From Caulobacterales bacterium RIFCSPHIGHO2_01_FULL_70_19 (lineage in GTDB: Bacteria > Pseudomonadota > Alphaproteobacteria > Caulobacterales > Caulobacteraceae), in assembly GCA_001794825.1 (NCBI GenBank), contig MGLK01000012.1:151054-215053 (forward strand): a stretch of DNA of 64,000 nt, in the 5' to 3' direction. The first letter of the stretch is position 1, and the number at the start of each line of letters is the position of its first letter. The notes under the pieces were generated by a model, which was given only the letters and a program-made list of their open reading frames with translations, was not told the origin of the DNA and did not search any database. The position numbers and the translations under genes are program-made. Positions 26,107-36,167 of this stretch are shown piece by piece.

Positions 26107-27552
26107 ATGATGCCTGACCTGATTTCCGCCCTGCAGCTTTCGGCCCCCGAGATCGCGCTCGCGGTCGGCGGCCTGATCCTGCTGATGGTCGGCGCCTTCG
26201 CCGGCAACCGGGCCGTCGGGCTCGTCTCCGGCCTTTCGGTGGCCCTGCTGATCGCGGCCACCGTCCTGGCTGTGAGCGGACCGCTGGGCCAGGCGTTCAA
26301 CGGCGCCTATGTGGCCGATCCGCTGGCCGTGTTCGGCAAGGCGGTGATCTTCCTGTCGAGCGCGGTCGCCATTGTGCTGGGAGCCGGCTGGATGCGGCGC
26401 ACCCGCATCTCCCGCTTCGAGTACCCGATCCTGATCGTGCTGGCATCGGCCGGCATGGGGATGATGGCGTCCTCGGGCGACCTGATCTCGCTCTACGTCG
26501 GCATCGAGCTGCACTCCCTGGCCCTCTACGTGCTGGCCGCCTTCCACCGCGACGACCTGAAGGCCTCCGAGGCCGGCCTGAAGTATTTCGTGCTGGGGGC
26601 GCTGTCGTCCGGCCTGCTGCTGTACGGCGCCAGCCTGATCTACGGCTTCACCGGCTCGATGCGCTTCGACGAGATCGCGGCCTACGCCGCGGCCAATCCG
26701 TCGACGGGGCTGATCTTCGGCCTCGTGTTCCTGATCTGCGGCCTCGCCTTCAAGGTCTCGGCGGCGCCATTCCACATGTGGACGCCGGACGTCTACGAGG
26801 GGGCGCCGACCCCGGTCGTGGCCCTGTTCTCCACCGCGCCCAAGGTGGCGGCCATGGTGCTGATCGCCCGGACCCTCGAGGGCGCCTTCGCCGGCTCGCA
26901 CGACCAGTGGTCCCAGGTGCTGATCCTGATCTCGCTGATTTCCTTCGCGGTCGGCGCCTTCGGCGGCCTGGTGCAGAAGGACATCCAGCGCCTGCTGGCC
27001 TATTCGTCGATCGCCAACATCGGCTACGCCCTGCTCGGCATCGCCGCGGGCACGACGCTGGGCGTCCAGGCCATGCTGCTGTTCATGACCCTGTACGTCA
27101 TCGACCAGTTCGGCTTCTTCGCCCTGCTGCTCTCGCTGAGCCGGAACGGCCGGCCGATCCGCTCGATCCAGGACCTCGCCGGGCTGCGCAAGGAGCGGCC
27201 GCTGACGACCATCGCCCTGACCATCCTGTCGCTGTCGGTGCTCGGCATGCCGCCGCTGTCCGGCTTCTGGGGCAAGTGGGCGGTGTTCGGCGCGGCCGCC
27301 GAGGCGGGTTACTGGATGGTCGGCGCCGCCGGTCTGGTGGCCTCGGTCGTGGCCGGCTTCTACTACCTCCGGATCATCAAGGTGATGTGGTTCGATCCGG
27401 CGCCCGAACAGGCGCCGACCGACCGGGCGCCGCTGGAGGCCAGGACCATCGCCTTCGCCTGCGCCGCCTTCAGCTTCCCGCTGGTCATCGTCGGCCTGAC
27501 CTGGCTGGAGCCCTGGGCCGCCGCCGCCGCCGTGGGCTACGGGGTGGGCTGA
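26107..27552 (+). CDS. nuoN: NADH-quinone oxidoreductase subunit N
   Basis: A 481-residue antiporter-like proton-pumping subunit, last of the 14 core nuo genes. Landmarks are LHSLALYVLAAFHRDD, KVSAAPFHMWTPDVYEGAP with the conserved membrane lysine, and YSSIANIGYALLGIA. Two consecutive ATG codons (26107, 26110) can serve as start, preceded by GAGAGA. Its TGA is directly followed by the GTG of birA, so biotin ligase and CoaX genes are likely read from the nuo transcript. Confidence 0.97.
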   Translation: MMPDLISALQLSAPEIALAVGGLILLMVGAFAGNRAVGLVSGLSVALLIAATVLAVSGPLGQAFNGAYVADPLAVFGKAVIFLSSAVAIVLGAGWMRRTRISRFEYPILIVLASAGMGMMASSGDLISLYVGIELHSLALYVLAAFHRDDLKASEAGLKYFVLGALSSGLLLYGASLIYGFTGSMRFDEIAAYAAANPSTGLIFGLVFLICGLAFKVSAAPFHMWTPDVYEGAPTPVVALFSTAPKVAAMVLIARTLEGAFAGSHDQWSQVLILISLISFAVGAFGGLVQKDIQRLLAYSSIANIGYALLGIAAGTTLGVQAMLLFMTLYVIDQFGFFALLLSLSRNGRPIRSIQDLAGLRKERPLTTIALTILSLSVLGMPPLSGFWGKWAVFGAAAEAGYWMVGAAGLVASVVAGFYYLRIIKVMWFDPAPEQAPTDRAPLEARTIAFACAAFSFPLVIVGLTWLEPWAAAAAVGYGVG

Positions 27553-28305
27553 GTGGCGAACGCCGCTCCCGTCCTGCTGCTCGACCAGACCGACTCCACC
27601 AATGCGGAGGCCCGCCGCCGGGCCGAGGCCGGCGAGACCGGACCGCTGTGGATCGCTGCGCGCCGGCAGACGTCCGGACGCGGGCGGCGCGGCCGGACGT
27701 GGGAGAGCGAGACGGGCAATCTGTTCGCCACCCTGCTGGCCACAACCCGGAAGTCGCCGGCCGAGGCGGCGCAGGTGACCTTCCTCGCCGCCCTGGCCGT
27801 GGCGGACCTGCTGGACCGCTACGCGCCCCCGTCGCTGGTCACGATCAAATGGCCCAACGACGTGATGCTGGCCGGCGAGAAGGTCGCCGGCGTGCTGGTG
27901 GAGTCCGGCGTCCACGCCGCCGGCGGCCTGTGGCTGGCGGTCGGGATCGGGGTGAACCTTGCGCAGGTCCCCGCGGGCACGGAGCGGCCGGCCACGGCGC
28001 TGGCGCAGCACCTCTCAGCGGACGCCGCCGCGCCCCCGACGGTGGAGGTCGCCGCCCGCGAACTGGCCGAGGGTTTCGCCGTCTGGATGGACCGATGGGA
28101 GACGCTGGGCTTCGAGCCGGTGCTGGACGCCTGGCGCGCCCGCACGCCCGGGCTGGACGGGCCGGCGACGGCGCGGCTGGGACATGAGACTGTCGAGGGG
28201 CGCGCCGAGGGGGTGGCTCCGGACGGGGCGCTGCGGCTCAGGCTCGCCGACGGCGGCCTGCGGCTGATTTCGGCGGGCGACGTGTTCTTCGGGGAGGGCG
28301 GCTGA
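27553..28305 (+). CDS. birA: Biotin--[acetyl-CoA-carboxylase] ligase
   Basis: A 250-residue enzyme that activates biotin with ATP and attaches it to the biotin carrier lysine of acetyl-CoA carboxylase and similar enzymes. The biotin/ATP loop GRGRRGRTW (near residue 40) and [18 protein letters not shown] are present. There is no N-terminal DNA-binding domain, so unlike E. coli BirA it cannot act as repressor. It starts with GTG directly after the nuoN stop and its stop overlaps coaX. The birA-coaX-rnj order after nuoN is common in alphaproteobacteria. Confidence 0.95.
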   Translation: MANAAPVLLLDQTDSTNAEARRRAEAGETGPLWIAARRQTSGRGRRGRTWESETGNLFATLLATTRKSPAEAAQVTFLAALAVADLLDRYAPPSLVTIKWPNDVMLAGEKVAGVLVESGVHAAGGLWLAVGIGVNLAQVPAGTERPATALAQHLSADAAAPPTVEVAARELAEGFAVWMDRWETLGFEPVLDAWRARTPGLDGPATARLGHETVEGRAEGVAPDGALRLRLADGGLRLISAGDVFFGEGG

Positions 28306-29084
28306 TGCTGCTGGCGATCGAACAGGGCAACACCAACACGCTTTTTGCGGTGCACGACGGCGCGGAGTGGATCGCCCAGTGGCGCACAGCCACCGAGGCC
28401 AGCCGCACGGCTGACGAATACGCGGTCTGGCTGACCCAGCTGCTGGCCATGCGCGGCCTGACGCTGGGCGACCTCGACGGCTGCATCATCTCCAGCGTGG
28501 TGCCGCAGTCGATCTTCAACCTGCGCAACCTGTCGCGCCGCTATCTCGAGGTCGAACCGCTGGTGATCGGGGAGAACGTCGACCTGGGGATGCCGGTGCG
28601 CATCCTGAAGCCGAAGGAGGCGGGGGCCGACCGGCTGGTCAACGCCCTGGGCGCGCACCTGAAGTATTCCGGCGACCTGATCGTCATCGACAGCGGCACG
28701 GCCACCACCTTCGACGTCATCGCCGCCGACGGCGCCTTCGAGGGCGGAGTGATCGCCCCGGGCATAAACCTGAGCCTGCAGGCCCTGCACGAGGCGGCCG
28801 CCATGCTGCCGCGGATCGCCATCCAGAAGCCGGAGAAGGTGATCGGCAAGGACACGGTGTCGAACATGCAGTCCGGCGTGTTCTGGGGCTACATCGCCCT
28901 CATCGAGGGACTGGTGGCGCGCATCAAGGCCGAGTGGGGCAAGCCCATGACCGTCATCGGAACCGGCGGCGTCGCCTCCCTGTTCGAGGGGGCGACCGAA
29001 AGCATCGACGCCTTCGATCCCGACCTGACCATCCGCGGCCTGCTGGAAATCTGGCGGCGGAACACCCACCTGAAGGGCGAATGA
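28305..29084 (+). CDS. coaX: Type III pantothenate kinase
   Basis: A 259-residue kinase that phosphorylates pantothenate, the first step of coenzyme A synthesis. The phosphate-binding motif reads EQGNTNT at the N-terminus, with Glu where many CoaX proteins have Asp. [11 protein letters not shown], the catalytic [10 protein letters not shown] and the late [11 protein letters not shown] are all present. It shares a base with the birA stop and overlaps rnj by four bases. Confidence 0.95.
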   Translation: MLLAIEQGNTNTLFAVHDGAEWIAQWRTATEASRTADEYAVWLTQLLAMRGLTLGDLDGCIISSVVPQSIFNLRNLSRRYLEVEPLVIGENVDLGMPVRILKPKEAGADRLVNALGAHLKYSGDLIVIDSGTATTFDVIAADGAFEGGVIAPGINLSLQALHEAAAMLPRIAIQKPEKVIGKDTVSNMQSGVFWGYIALIEGLVARIKAEWGKPMTVIGTGGVASLFEGATESIDAFDPDLTIRGLLEIWRRNTHLKGE

Positions 29085-30754
29085 CAAAGCAACAATCGAA
29101 CGAACTCGTTTTCCTGCCGCTGGGCGGGTCCAACGAGATCGGCATGAACCTGAACGCCTACGGCTTCGGGCCTGCCGACAATCGCCGGTGGATCGTCGTC
29201 GACGTCGGCGTCACCTTCGGCGACAATTCCACCCCCGGGGTCGACGTGATCGTGCCCGATCCGAGCTTCCTCGAGGGCGAGGACATCATCGGCATCGTGC
29301 TGACCCACGCGCACGAGGACCACATCGGCGCGCTGGGCTGGCTCTGGCCGCGCATCAAGGCGCCGCTGTACGCCACGCCCTTCACGGCCTTCCTGATCCG
29401 CGAGAAGCTGCGCGACGCCGGCATCCTCGACCGGGTGACGCTGCACGAGGTGCCGCTGGGCGGGCAGATCGACCTGGGCCCGTTCCAGGTCGAGATGGTG
29501 ACCATCACCCACTCGATCGCGGAACCGAACGGTCTGGCGATCAAGACGCCGCTGGGGACGGTGCTGCACACCGGCGACTGGAAGATCGACAACGACCCCG
29601 TGGTCGGCGAGCGGACCGACATCGACACCATCCGCCGCCTCGGCGACGAGGGCGTGCTGGCCATGGTGTGCGACTCGACCAACGTCTTCCAGGAAGGCGT
29701 GGCGGGGTCGGAAGGCGACGTGAAGGTCGCCCTGGCCGAGCTGATCTCGGGCCTGAAGGGCAGGGTGGCCGTGGGCTGCTTCGCCTCGAACGTGGCCCGC
29801 ATGGACAGCGTGATCCGGGCCGCCGAGGCGGCCGGGCGGCGCGTGGCGCTGGCGGGGCGGTCGATGCACCGCATCACCGCCGCCGCCAAGTCGGTCGGCA
29901 TGCTGTCGGACATCCAGCCCTTCCTCTCGGAGGAGCAGGCCCGGCAGTGGCCGGCGGACGAGATCCTCTACCTCTGCACGGGCAGCCAGGGCGAGGCGCG
30001 CGCCGCCCTGTCGAGGGTGGCCGAGGGCACCCACCCCTTCGTCAAGCTGGGACGCGGCGACCACTGCATCTTCTCGTCGCGGGTCATCCCCGGCAACGAG
30101 CTGGCCATCGGCCGGCTGCAGGACACCCTGTCGGAGCGCGGGGTGCGCATCTACACCGACAAGGATCACCCGGGCATCCACGTCTCCGGCCACCCGTGCC
30201 GCGACGAGCTGCGCCAGATGTACCAGTGGGCGCGGCCGCACGTGGCGGTGCCGACCCACGGCATGCGTCGTCACATCGCCGAGCACGCCCTGCTGGCGAA
30301 GGAGATGCAGGTTCCCGAGACGGTCACGCCGCGCAACGGCGACATGGTGCTGCTGGCGCCGGGACCGGCGCGGATCATCGACGAGGTGCCTTCGGGCCGG
30401 CTCTACGTCGACGGCGGCATGCTGGTCGAGGAGGCCGGCTCGGCCCTGCGCGAGCGGCGCCACGCGGCCTCGAACGGGGTGCTGATCGTCAGCTTCGCCA
30501 TGGACCGGCGCGGCAAGATCGTCTCCGACATCGACGTGCGCGGTCTCGGCCTGCCGGGCGACGAGGACAGCCCGCTCGGCGACCTGCTGGACGACCTCGC
30601 CGAACGGGTCGAACAGGTCGTCCGTGGACTGAAGGGCGAGGCGCTGGCGGACGAACTGGTCGTCGAACAGGCGGTGGCGCGGGCGCTGAAGAAGGCCAGC
30701 ATCCAGATCTGGGATCGCCGGCCGATCGTCGAGACCATCATCCTGAGGCTTTGA
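29081..30754 (+). CDS. rnj: Ribonuclease J
   Basis: A 557-residue metallo-beta-lactamase/beta-CASP nuclease that acts as both endo- and 5'-3' exoribonuclease in RNA turnover and rRNA maturation. The zinc ligands are in [11 protein letters not shown] near residue 75 and HTGDWKID near residue 165. The beta-CASP part holds CFASNVARM and the later [14 protein letters not shown] 29081 overlaps the coaX stop (ATGA). The -35 element of the next promoter overlaps its stop codon. Confidence 0.95.
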   Translation: MTKQQSNELVFLPLGGSNEIGMNLNAYGFGPADNRRWIVVDVGVTFGDNSTPGVDVIVPDPSFLEGEDIIGIVLTHAHEDHIGALGWLWPRIKAPLYATPFTAFLIREKLRDAGILDRVTLHEVPLGGQIDLGPFQVEMVTITHSIAEPNGLAIKTPLGTVLHTGDWKIDNDPVVGERTDIDTIRRLGDEGVLAMVCDSTNVFQEGVAGSEGDVKVALAELISGLKGRVAVGCFASNVARMDSVIRAAEAAGRRVALAGRSMHRITAAAKSVGMLSDIQPFLSEEQARQWPADEILYLCTGSQGEARAALSRVAEGTHPFVKLGRGDHCIFSSRVIPGNELAIGRLQDTLSERGVRIYTDKDHPGIHVSGHPCRDELRQMYQWARPHVAVPTHGMRRHIAEHALLAKEMQVPETVTPRNGDMVLLAPGPARIIDEVPSGRLYVDGGMLVEEAGSALRERRHAASNGVLIVSFAMDRRGKIVSDIDVRGLGLPGDEDSPLGDLLDDLAERVEQVVRGLKGEALADELVVEQAVARALKKASIQIWDRRPIVETIILRL

Positions 30755-30792
30755 AGCGCGGCCGGGCCTACCTATAAGGGGCCGATTCCGCC
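30751..30792 (+). promoter_or_regulatory. Promoter of the pyrH-frr-uppS envelope operon with GANTC element
   Basis: TTGAAG (30751-30756, overlapping the rnj stop) and CTATAA (30772-30777) are 15 bases apart. GCCGATTCCGCC (30781-30792) begins nine bases after the start of the -10, exactly as at the nuo promoter; its GATTC is a CcrM site at the expected transcription start. The leader to pyrH would be about 27 bases. Confidence 0.6.
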
Positions 30793-30810
30793 GTCCCCCA
30801 AGGTTGCCCG

Positions 30811-31554
30811 ATGCCCGACGTTCCGTCCGAGTTCCGCTACAAGCGCGTCCTGCTCAAGGTCTCGGGCGAGGTGCTGATGGGCGACCAGGGCTACGGCATC
30901 GACATGAAGACCGTGGCCGACGTCGCCCGGGCGATCGCCGAGGTCGCTCGCGAGGGCGTGGAGATCTGCCTCGTCATCGGCGGCGGAAACATCTTCCGGG
31001 GCCTCAGCAAGGCCGCCGGGGACATGGACCGCGCCTCGGCCGACTACATGGGCATGCTGGCGACGGTGATGAACGCCCTGGCCATGCAGGCGGCGCTGGA
31101 GAAGATCGGCGTGCAGACCCGGGTGCAGAGCGCCCTGGTCATGAACGCCGTGGCCGAGCCCTATGTGCGCCGCCGCGCGCTGCGGCACCTGGAGAAGGGC
31201 CGGGTGGTGATCTTCGCCGCCGGCGTCGGCGCGCCCTTCTTCACCACCGACTCCGGGGCCGCGCTGCGGGCCGCCGAGATGGGCTGCGACGCCCTGCTGA
31301 AGGGAACCAGCGTGGACGGCGTCTACACCGCCGACCCCAAGAAGGACCCCACCGCCACCCGCTACGACGGCCTGACCTACCAGGAGGTTCTGGCGAAGGA
31401 CCTCAAGGTGATGGACGCCTCGGCCGTGGCGCTGATGCGTGACTCCGGCATCCCTATCGTGGTGTTCTCGATCCGCGAGGACGGCTCGCTCCGGCGCACC
31501 CTGCGGGGCGAGGGCGCCTTCACCGTGATCAGCGGCGACGGCAAGTCCGTCTGA
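30811..31554 (+). CDS. pyrH: UMP kinase
   Basis: A 247-residue amino-acid-kinase-fold enzyme that turns UMP into UDP, feeding all pyrimidine nucleotide pools and UDP-sugar precursors. The phosphate loop KVSGEVLMG, the IGGGNIFRG site and [15 protein letters not shown] are present. A short N-terminal tail precedes the fold. It heads the block that runs on to lipid A synthesis, with its own promoter directly upstream, and frr follows after 30 bases. Confidence 0.96.
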   Translation: MPDVPSEFRYKRVLLKVSGEVLMGDQGYGIDMKTVADVARAIAEVAREGVEICLVIGGGNIFRGLSKAAGDMDRASADYMGMLATVMNALAMQAALEKIGVQTRVQSALVMNAVAEPYVRRRALRHLEKGRVVIFAAGVGAPFFTTDSGAALRAAEMGCDALLKGTSVDGVYTADPKKDPTATRYDGLTYQEVLAKDLKVMDASAVALMRDSGIPIVVFSIREDGSLRRTLRGEGAFTVISGDGKSV

Positions 31555-31584
31555 CAAGACCAAAGAAAACGCGAGAGAAACGAC

Positions 31585-32142
31585 ATGGCCAAGCCAGACC
31601 TCAAGAGCTACCGCGACCGGATGGACAAGGCGGTGGCTGCGCTGAAGGAGGAGTTCTCCGGGCTGCGGACCGGCCGCGCCAACGCCGGCCTGCTGGATCC
31701 CGTGCAGGTCGAGGCCTACGGCTCGACCTCGCCGCTGAACGCGGTGGCGGCGATCAGCGTGCCCGAGCCGCGGATGATCTCGGTCAACGTCTGGGACCGC
31801 GGCATGGTGGTGTCGGTGGAGAAGGCCATCCGGGCCGCCGGGCTGGGCCTGAACCCGATCGTCGACGGCCAGACCCTGCGCATCCCGATCCCGCCGCTGA
31901 CTGAGGAGCGCCGCAAGGACCTGGTGAAGCTGGCCGGCAAGTACGCCGAGCAGCAGAAGATCGCCGTCCGCAACGTCCGTCGCGACGCCAACGACGATCT
32001 CAAGAAGGCCGAGAAGGCCTCGGAGATCAGCCAGGACGAGCAGAAGAAGATGGAAGCCGAAGTCCAGAAGGACACCGACGCGGCGATCAAGCGCATCGAC
32101 GAAGCCTTGAAGGCCAAGGAAGTCGAGATCATGCAGGTCTGA
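31585..32142 (+). CDS. frr: Ribosome recycling factor
   Basis: A 185-residue tRNA-mimicking factor that, with EF-G, splits ribosomes after termination. The [20 protein letters not shown] and VNVWDRGMV stretches and the C-terminal helical [20 protein letters not shown] match the family, as does the length. A GAGAGAAACGAC leader supplies the ribosome site. It lies between pyrH and uppS, the classic order. Confidence 0.97.
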   Translation: MAKPDLKSYRDRMDKAVAALKEEFSGLRTGRANAGLLDPVQVEAYGSTSPLNAVAAISVPEPRMISVNVWDRGMVVSVEKAIRAAGLGLNPIVDGQTLRIPIPPLTEERRKDLVKLAGKYAEQQKIAVRNVRRDANDDLKKAEKASEISQDEQKKMEAEVQKDTDAAIKRIDEALKAKEVEIMQV

Positions 32143-32171
32143 CGGCGCGTTCTGCCGTAGGATAGACGCGC

Positions 32172-32921
32172 ATGTCCGCCGAACCCTCCAGTCTCCAGCC
32201 CGACGGGCCGCGCCATGTCGCGTTGATCATGGACGGCAACGGCCGCTGGGCCGCGGCCCGCGGCCTGCCGCGCGCGGCCGGGCACCGCGAGGGAGTCGAG
32301 GCGCTGAAGCGGACCATCCGCGCCGCGCCCGATCTCGGCATCCGCTGCCTGACCGTGTTCGGCTTCTCCACCGAGAACTGGCGCCGTCCCGCGGACGAGG
32401 TCTCGGACCTGATGGGGCTGGTCCGCGCCTATGTCGCGGCGGACCTGCGCAAGCTGGACCGCAACGGGGTGCGGGTGCGCATCCTGGGCCGGCGCGAGGG
32501 CCTGCCGGCCGACATCGCCGAGATCGTCGCCCGCACAGAGGCGACCACGGCCGGCAACGAGAAATTCCTGCTCCAGGTCGCCTTCAACTACGGCGGCCGG
32601 GCCGACATCGTCGACGCGGCGCGGCGGCACTACGAGCGCGTCGCCGCCGGAGAAGCGACCGGCCCGCTCACCGAAGAGACGCTCGCGGCCGGCCTTTCCA
32701 CCGCCGACGGACCGCCCGTGGACGTGATCGTGCGCACCTCCGGGGAGCAGCGGCTGTCGAACTTCCTGCTCTGGGAGGCGGCCTACGCCGAACTGGTCTA
32801 CCAGGACATTCTGTGGCCGGACTACGGGCCGGAAGCGCTGGCCGACGTGGTCGCCCGGTTTCGCGCCCGCGAGCGCCGCTTCGGCGGCCGCCCGACCGCG
32901 CTGACGGGCACGGCCGGCTGA
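32172..32921 (+). CDS. uppS: Isoprenyl transferase (undecaprenyl diphosphate synthase)
   Basis: A 249-residue cis-prenyltransferase that condenses isopentenyl diphosphate onto farnesyl diphosphate, giving the C55 lipid carrier for peptidoglycan and O-antigen. The catalytic Asp sits in IMDGNGRWA near residue 19; [25 protein letters not shown] and [18 protein letters not shown] follow. Length fits the family. Its stop shares a base with the cdsA ATG. Confidence 0.96.
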   Translation: MSAEPSSLQPDGPRHVALIMDGNGRWAAARGLPRAAGHREGVEALKRTIRAAPDLGIRCLTVFGFSTENWRRPADEVSDLMGLVRAYVAADLRKLDRNGVRVRILGRREGLPADIAEIVARTEATTAGNEKFLLQVAFNYGGRADIVDAARRHYERVAAGEATGPLTEETLAAGLSTADGPPVDVIVRTSGEQRLSNFLLWEAAYAELVYQDILWPDYGPEALADVVARFRARERRFGGRPTALTGTAG

Positions 32922-33736
32922 TGGCGGTCAAGGTCCGCGAGATCGGGTTGCGGGCGGCCTCGGCCGTGGTGCTGGCGCCCGCGGCGGTGCTGGCCATCTG
33001 GGCCGGCGGTCTGTGGTTCCTCGGCATCATGCTGGCGGCCTGCCTGCTGCTGTCGATCGAGTGGGCGATGATGAGCGCGCCCCGCGCATGGCGGCTGATG
33101 ACCGGAGCCGTGGCCTTCGGCCTGTTCGCCGCCGTCATCTCGGCCCACGTCGAACAGTTGTCGCTGGCGCTGGTGATGCTGGTGTTCTGCGCCGTGGCGG
33201 CCGGCGTCTTTGCGCGCAGTCGCGGCCAGGAGGCGCTGGATGCGGCCTACGGCGTGCTCTATCTCGGCTGGCCCGCGGTGCTGCTCATCTGGCTGCGCGA
33301 CGGCTCGACCGCGGTGGGGCTGGCCTGGACGGTGTTCGCCTTCGCCGTGGCCTGGGCCTCGGACATCATGGCCTATCTGGCGGGCTCCACCTTCGGCGGG
33401 CCGAAGCTGTGGCCGCGCTTCTCGCCCAACAAGACCTGGTCCGGCTTCATCGGAGGCCTTGCGGCCGGGTGTGCAGCCGGCGCGCTTCTGGCGGCCTTTC
33501 TCGACATGGGGATCGGACCCGCATGGGGGGCGCTGCTGGGCCTGGCGGCGGCGGTCGCCACCATGGCCGGCGATCTGTGGGAGTCCGCGCTGAAGCGGCG
33601 CTACGGGGTCAAGGACGCCGGCAACCTGATTCCGGGGCATGGCGGGCTGCTGGACCGGGTCGACGGCCTGATGTTCGCGGCCGTGGTCGTGGCCTGCGGA
33701 CGGCTGATCGCGATCCTGGTGGAGCGGGCGTCGTGA
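32921..33736 (+). CDS. cdsA: Phosphatidate cytidylyltransferase
   Basis: A 271-residue polytopic membrane enzyme that makes CDP-diacylglycerol from phosphatidate and CTP, the branch point of phospholipid synthesis. About seven to eight helices are visible. The signature is [14 protein letters not shown], then [15 protein letters not shown] near the C-terminus. The ATG overlaps the uppS stop (TGATG) and its stop overlaps the GTG of dxr (GTGA). Confidence 0.95.
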   Translation: MAVKVREIGLRAASAVVLAPAAVLAIWAGGLWFLGIMLAACLLLSIEWAMMSAPRAWRLMTGAVAFGLFAAVISAHVEQLSLALVMLVFCAVAAGVFARSRGQEALDAAYGVLYLGWPAVLLIWLRDGSTAVGLAWTVFAFAVAWASDIMAYLAGSTFGGPKLWPRFSPNKTWSGFIGGLAAGCAAGALLAAFLDMGIGPAWGALLGLAAAVATMAGDLWESALKRRYGVKDAGNLIPGHGGLLDRVDGLMFAAVVVACGRLIAILVERAS

Positions 33737-34929
33737 TTCACCGGACAGTCACCGTGCTGGGGTCGACCGGTTCGGTCGGCTGCTCGACGCTCGACCTGAT
33801 GGCGCAGGCGGAGGCCGGCGGCTCGGGGACCTTCGAGGTCGAGGTCCTGACGGGCGGGGCCAACATCGCCCGGCTGGCGGAACAGGCCCGGCGCTGGAAG
33901 CCGAAACTGGCGGTCACCGCCGACCCGGGCCGGCTGGGCGAGCTGCGCGAGGCGCTGGCGGGCTCAGGCGTCGAGGCGGCGGCCGGAGACGAGGCGATCG
34001 CCGAAGCGGCGACCCGACCCGTCGACTGGGTGATGGCCGCAATCGTCGGGGCCGCCGGGCTTCGTTCGGCCTGGGCTGCGGCAGGCACGGGCGCGACGCT
34101 GGCGCTGGCCAACAAGGAGAGCCTGGTGTGCTGCGGACCCGGCCTGATCGGGCGCGTGCGCGGCTCCGGGGGGCGGCTGATCCCGGTCGACTCGGAACAC
34201 TCCGCCATCTTCCAGGTCTTTCCGCACCACGCCCCGGAACAGGTGGCGAAGCTGACGCTGACCGCATCGGGCGGACCGTTCCGCACCACGCCGGCCGCGG
34301 CGATGGCCGGCATCACCCCCGAGCAGGCCGTGGCGCATCCGAACTGGAGCATGGGCGCGAAGATCTCGGTGGACAGCGCCACGATGGCCAACAAGGGTCT
34401 CGAGATGATCGAGGCGGCCTACCTGTTCGATACGCCGTCGGAGCGGATCGACGTGGTGGTGCACCCGGAGTCGATCATCCACAGCATGGTCGAGTACATC
34501 GACGGCTCGACGCTGGCGCAGATGGGGCCGCCGGACATGAAGACGCCGATCGCCTGCGCCCTCGCCTGGCCGGACCGGATCGCCTGGCCCGCGCCCCGGC
34601 TGGACCTGGCGGCCCTTGGCCAGTTGACCTTCGAGGCTCCGGATACGCGCCGTTTCCCCCTGCTGGCACTGGCGCGCGAGGCGCTCGAGGCGGGCGGTGC
34701 GGCGCCGATCGTCTTCAACGCCGCCAACGAGGTGGCCGCGACCGCCTTTCTTGACCGTCGCCTGGGCTTTCTCAATATTGCCGCAGTCGTCGCCGACACC
34801 TTGTCGCGCATGACGGCCTCGGGGGTGGATTCCGGTTCCGAAAGCGTCTGCGCCGCGGCCCTGACCGTGGACGCGGAGGCGCGACGAACGGCGGAATCGA
34901 TCGTCCGGGGTCTCGCGGCGGCGGCCTGA
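33733..34929 (+). CDS. dxr: 1-deoxy-D-xylulose 5-phosphate reductoisomerase
   Basis: A 398-residue NADPH-dependent enzyme of the MEP isoprenoid pathway, making 2-C-methyl-D-erythritol 4-phosphate. The dinucleotide motif VLGSTGSVG is at the start; ALANKESLV, the metal-binding [18 protein letters not shown] and [20 protein letters not shown] follow. It uses GTG, overlapping the cdsA stop by four bases. Its product supports the isoprenoid substrate used by uppS upstream. Confidence 0.96.
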   Translation: MIHRTVTVLGSTGSVGCSTLDLMAQAEAGGSGTFEVEVLTGGANIARLAEQARRWKPKLAVTADPGRLGELREALAGSGVEAAAGDEAIAEAATRPVDWVMAAIVGAAGLRSAWAAAGTGATLALANKESLVCCGPGLIGRVRGSGGRLIPVDSEHSAIFQVFPHHAPEQVAKLTLTASGGPFRTTPAAAMAGITPEQAVAHPNWSMGAKISVDSATMANKGLEMIEAAYLFDTPSERIDVVVHPESIIHSMVEYIDGSTLAQMGPPDMKTPIACALAWPDRIAWPAPRLDLAALGQLTFEAPDTRRFPLLALAREALEAGGAAPIVFNAANEVAATAFLDRRLGFLNIAAVVADTLSRMTASGVDSGSESVCAAALTVDAEARRTAESIVRGLAAAA

Positions 34930-34952
34930 ACGGCGGAGGGACCCATACCGGC

Positions 34953-36167
34953 ATGACGGGCTTTCTCGGCCAGGCTCTGCTCTACATCGTGCCCTTCCTG
35001 CTGGTGCTGACGTTCATCGTCACCATCCACGAGCTGGGCCACTTTCTCGTCGCCCGCGCCTTCGGCGTGAAGGTCGACCGCTTCTCCATCGGCTTCGGCA
35101 AGGCGCTCCTGAGCCGCGTCGACCGACGCGGCATCGAGTGGCGACTCGCCTGGATTCCGCTGGGCGGCTACGTCAAGTTCGCGGGGGATCTGGACGCTTC
35201 CAGCGTTCCCGACCGGGCCGGGCTGGACGAGCTGAAGAGCCGCATCGTGGCCGAGCAGGGGCCAGGGGCGGAGCGCGACTACTTCCACTTCAAACCGGTG
35301 TGGCAGCGCGCCCTGATCGTCTTCGCCGGACCGGCCGCCAACTTCCTGCTGGCGGTGGCGCTGCTGACCGTGCTGTTCAGCGTCGTGGGCGAGCAGATCG
35401 TCGCCCCCCGGGTCGCCCAGGTCGTCCCGGGCTCGCCGGCGGCGGAGGCGGGATTCCAGCCGCGCGACCTGATCACGGCCGTCAACGGCCGCGCGGTGCG
35501 CGGCGGCGACGAGGTGACCCGCATGGTCATCCTCAGCGCCGGGGATCCGATGACCTTCACCGTCGACCGCGGCGGCCGCACCGTCAGCCTGGTCGCCACC
35601 CCGGAGCGGCGCATCGAGGACGACGCCGTCGCCGGCCGCGTGCGCATCGCCCGCATCGGCCTGAACATGTACCCGCTGCCGCAGGACTACACCTTCCGCC
35701 GGCTGAACCCGATCGAGGCGGCGGGGAAGGGGATCGACACCATCGGCGCGGTCATCGGGTCGACCTTCCGCTATCTCGGCCGGATCTTCGTCGGCAAGGA
35801 ATCCGGTGATCTGCTGAACGGGCCGCTGGGCATCGCCAAGGCCGCCGGCGGCGTGACCCAGCAGGCCGTCTCGGTCGAGGCGCCGGCTCCCCTGGTGGCG
35901 GCCTATCTGGCCCTGACGCTGGTCCAGTTCGCCGCCATAGTTTCGGTCGGAATGGGGATCGTTAATCTGCTCCCGATTCCGGTTCTGGATGGGGGCCACC
36001 TGATGTTCTACGGCTACGAGGCTGTGGCGCGCCGGCCAGTGCCGGCCCGCGTCCAGGAGCTGGGATACCGCGTCGGTCTTGCTTTGCTGGCGGGATTGAT
36101 GTTGTTCGCAACCTGGAACGACCTGCAGAAGCTCAGCTTGTTCAAATTCCTCGGCGGGCTCGCCTGA
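34953..36167 (+). CDS. rseP: Site-2 intramembrane metalloprotease RseP
   Basis: A 404-residue inner-membrane zinc protease that cuts membrane proteins such as anti-sigma factors and leftover signal peptides. The HEXXH motif is in VTIHELGHFLVARAFG near residue 25, and the third ligand motif NLLPIPVLDGGH is near residue 335. A single PDZ domain (VAQVVPGSPAAEAGFQPRD) lies between, rather than the two of E. coli. Four membrane helices are seen. It shares a base with bamA, the usual partner. Confidence 0.95.
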   Translation: MTGFLGQALLYIVPFLLVLTFIVTIHELGHFLVARAFGVKVDRFSIGFGKALLSRVDRRGIEWRLAWIPLGGYVKFAGDLDASSVPDRAGLDELKSRIVAEQGPGAERDYFHFKPVWQRALIVFAGPAANFLLAVALLTVLFSVVGEQIVAPRVAQVVPGSPAAEAGFQPRDLITAVNGRAVRGGDEVTRMVILSAGDPMTFTVDRGGRTVSLVATPERRIEDDAVAGRVRIARIGLNMYPLPQDYTFRRLNPIEAAGKGIDTIGAVIGSTFRYLGRIFVGKESGDLLNGPLGIAKAAGGVTQQAVSVEAPAPLVAAYLALTLVQFAAIVSVGMGIVNLLPIPVLDGGHLMFYGYEAVARRPVPARVQELGYRVGLALLAGLMLFATWNDLQKLSLFKFLGGLA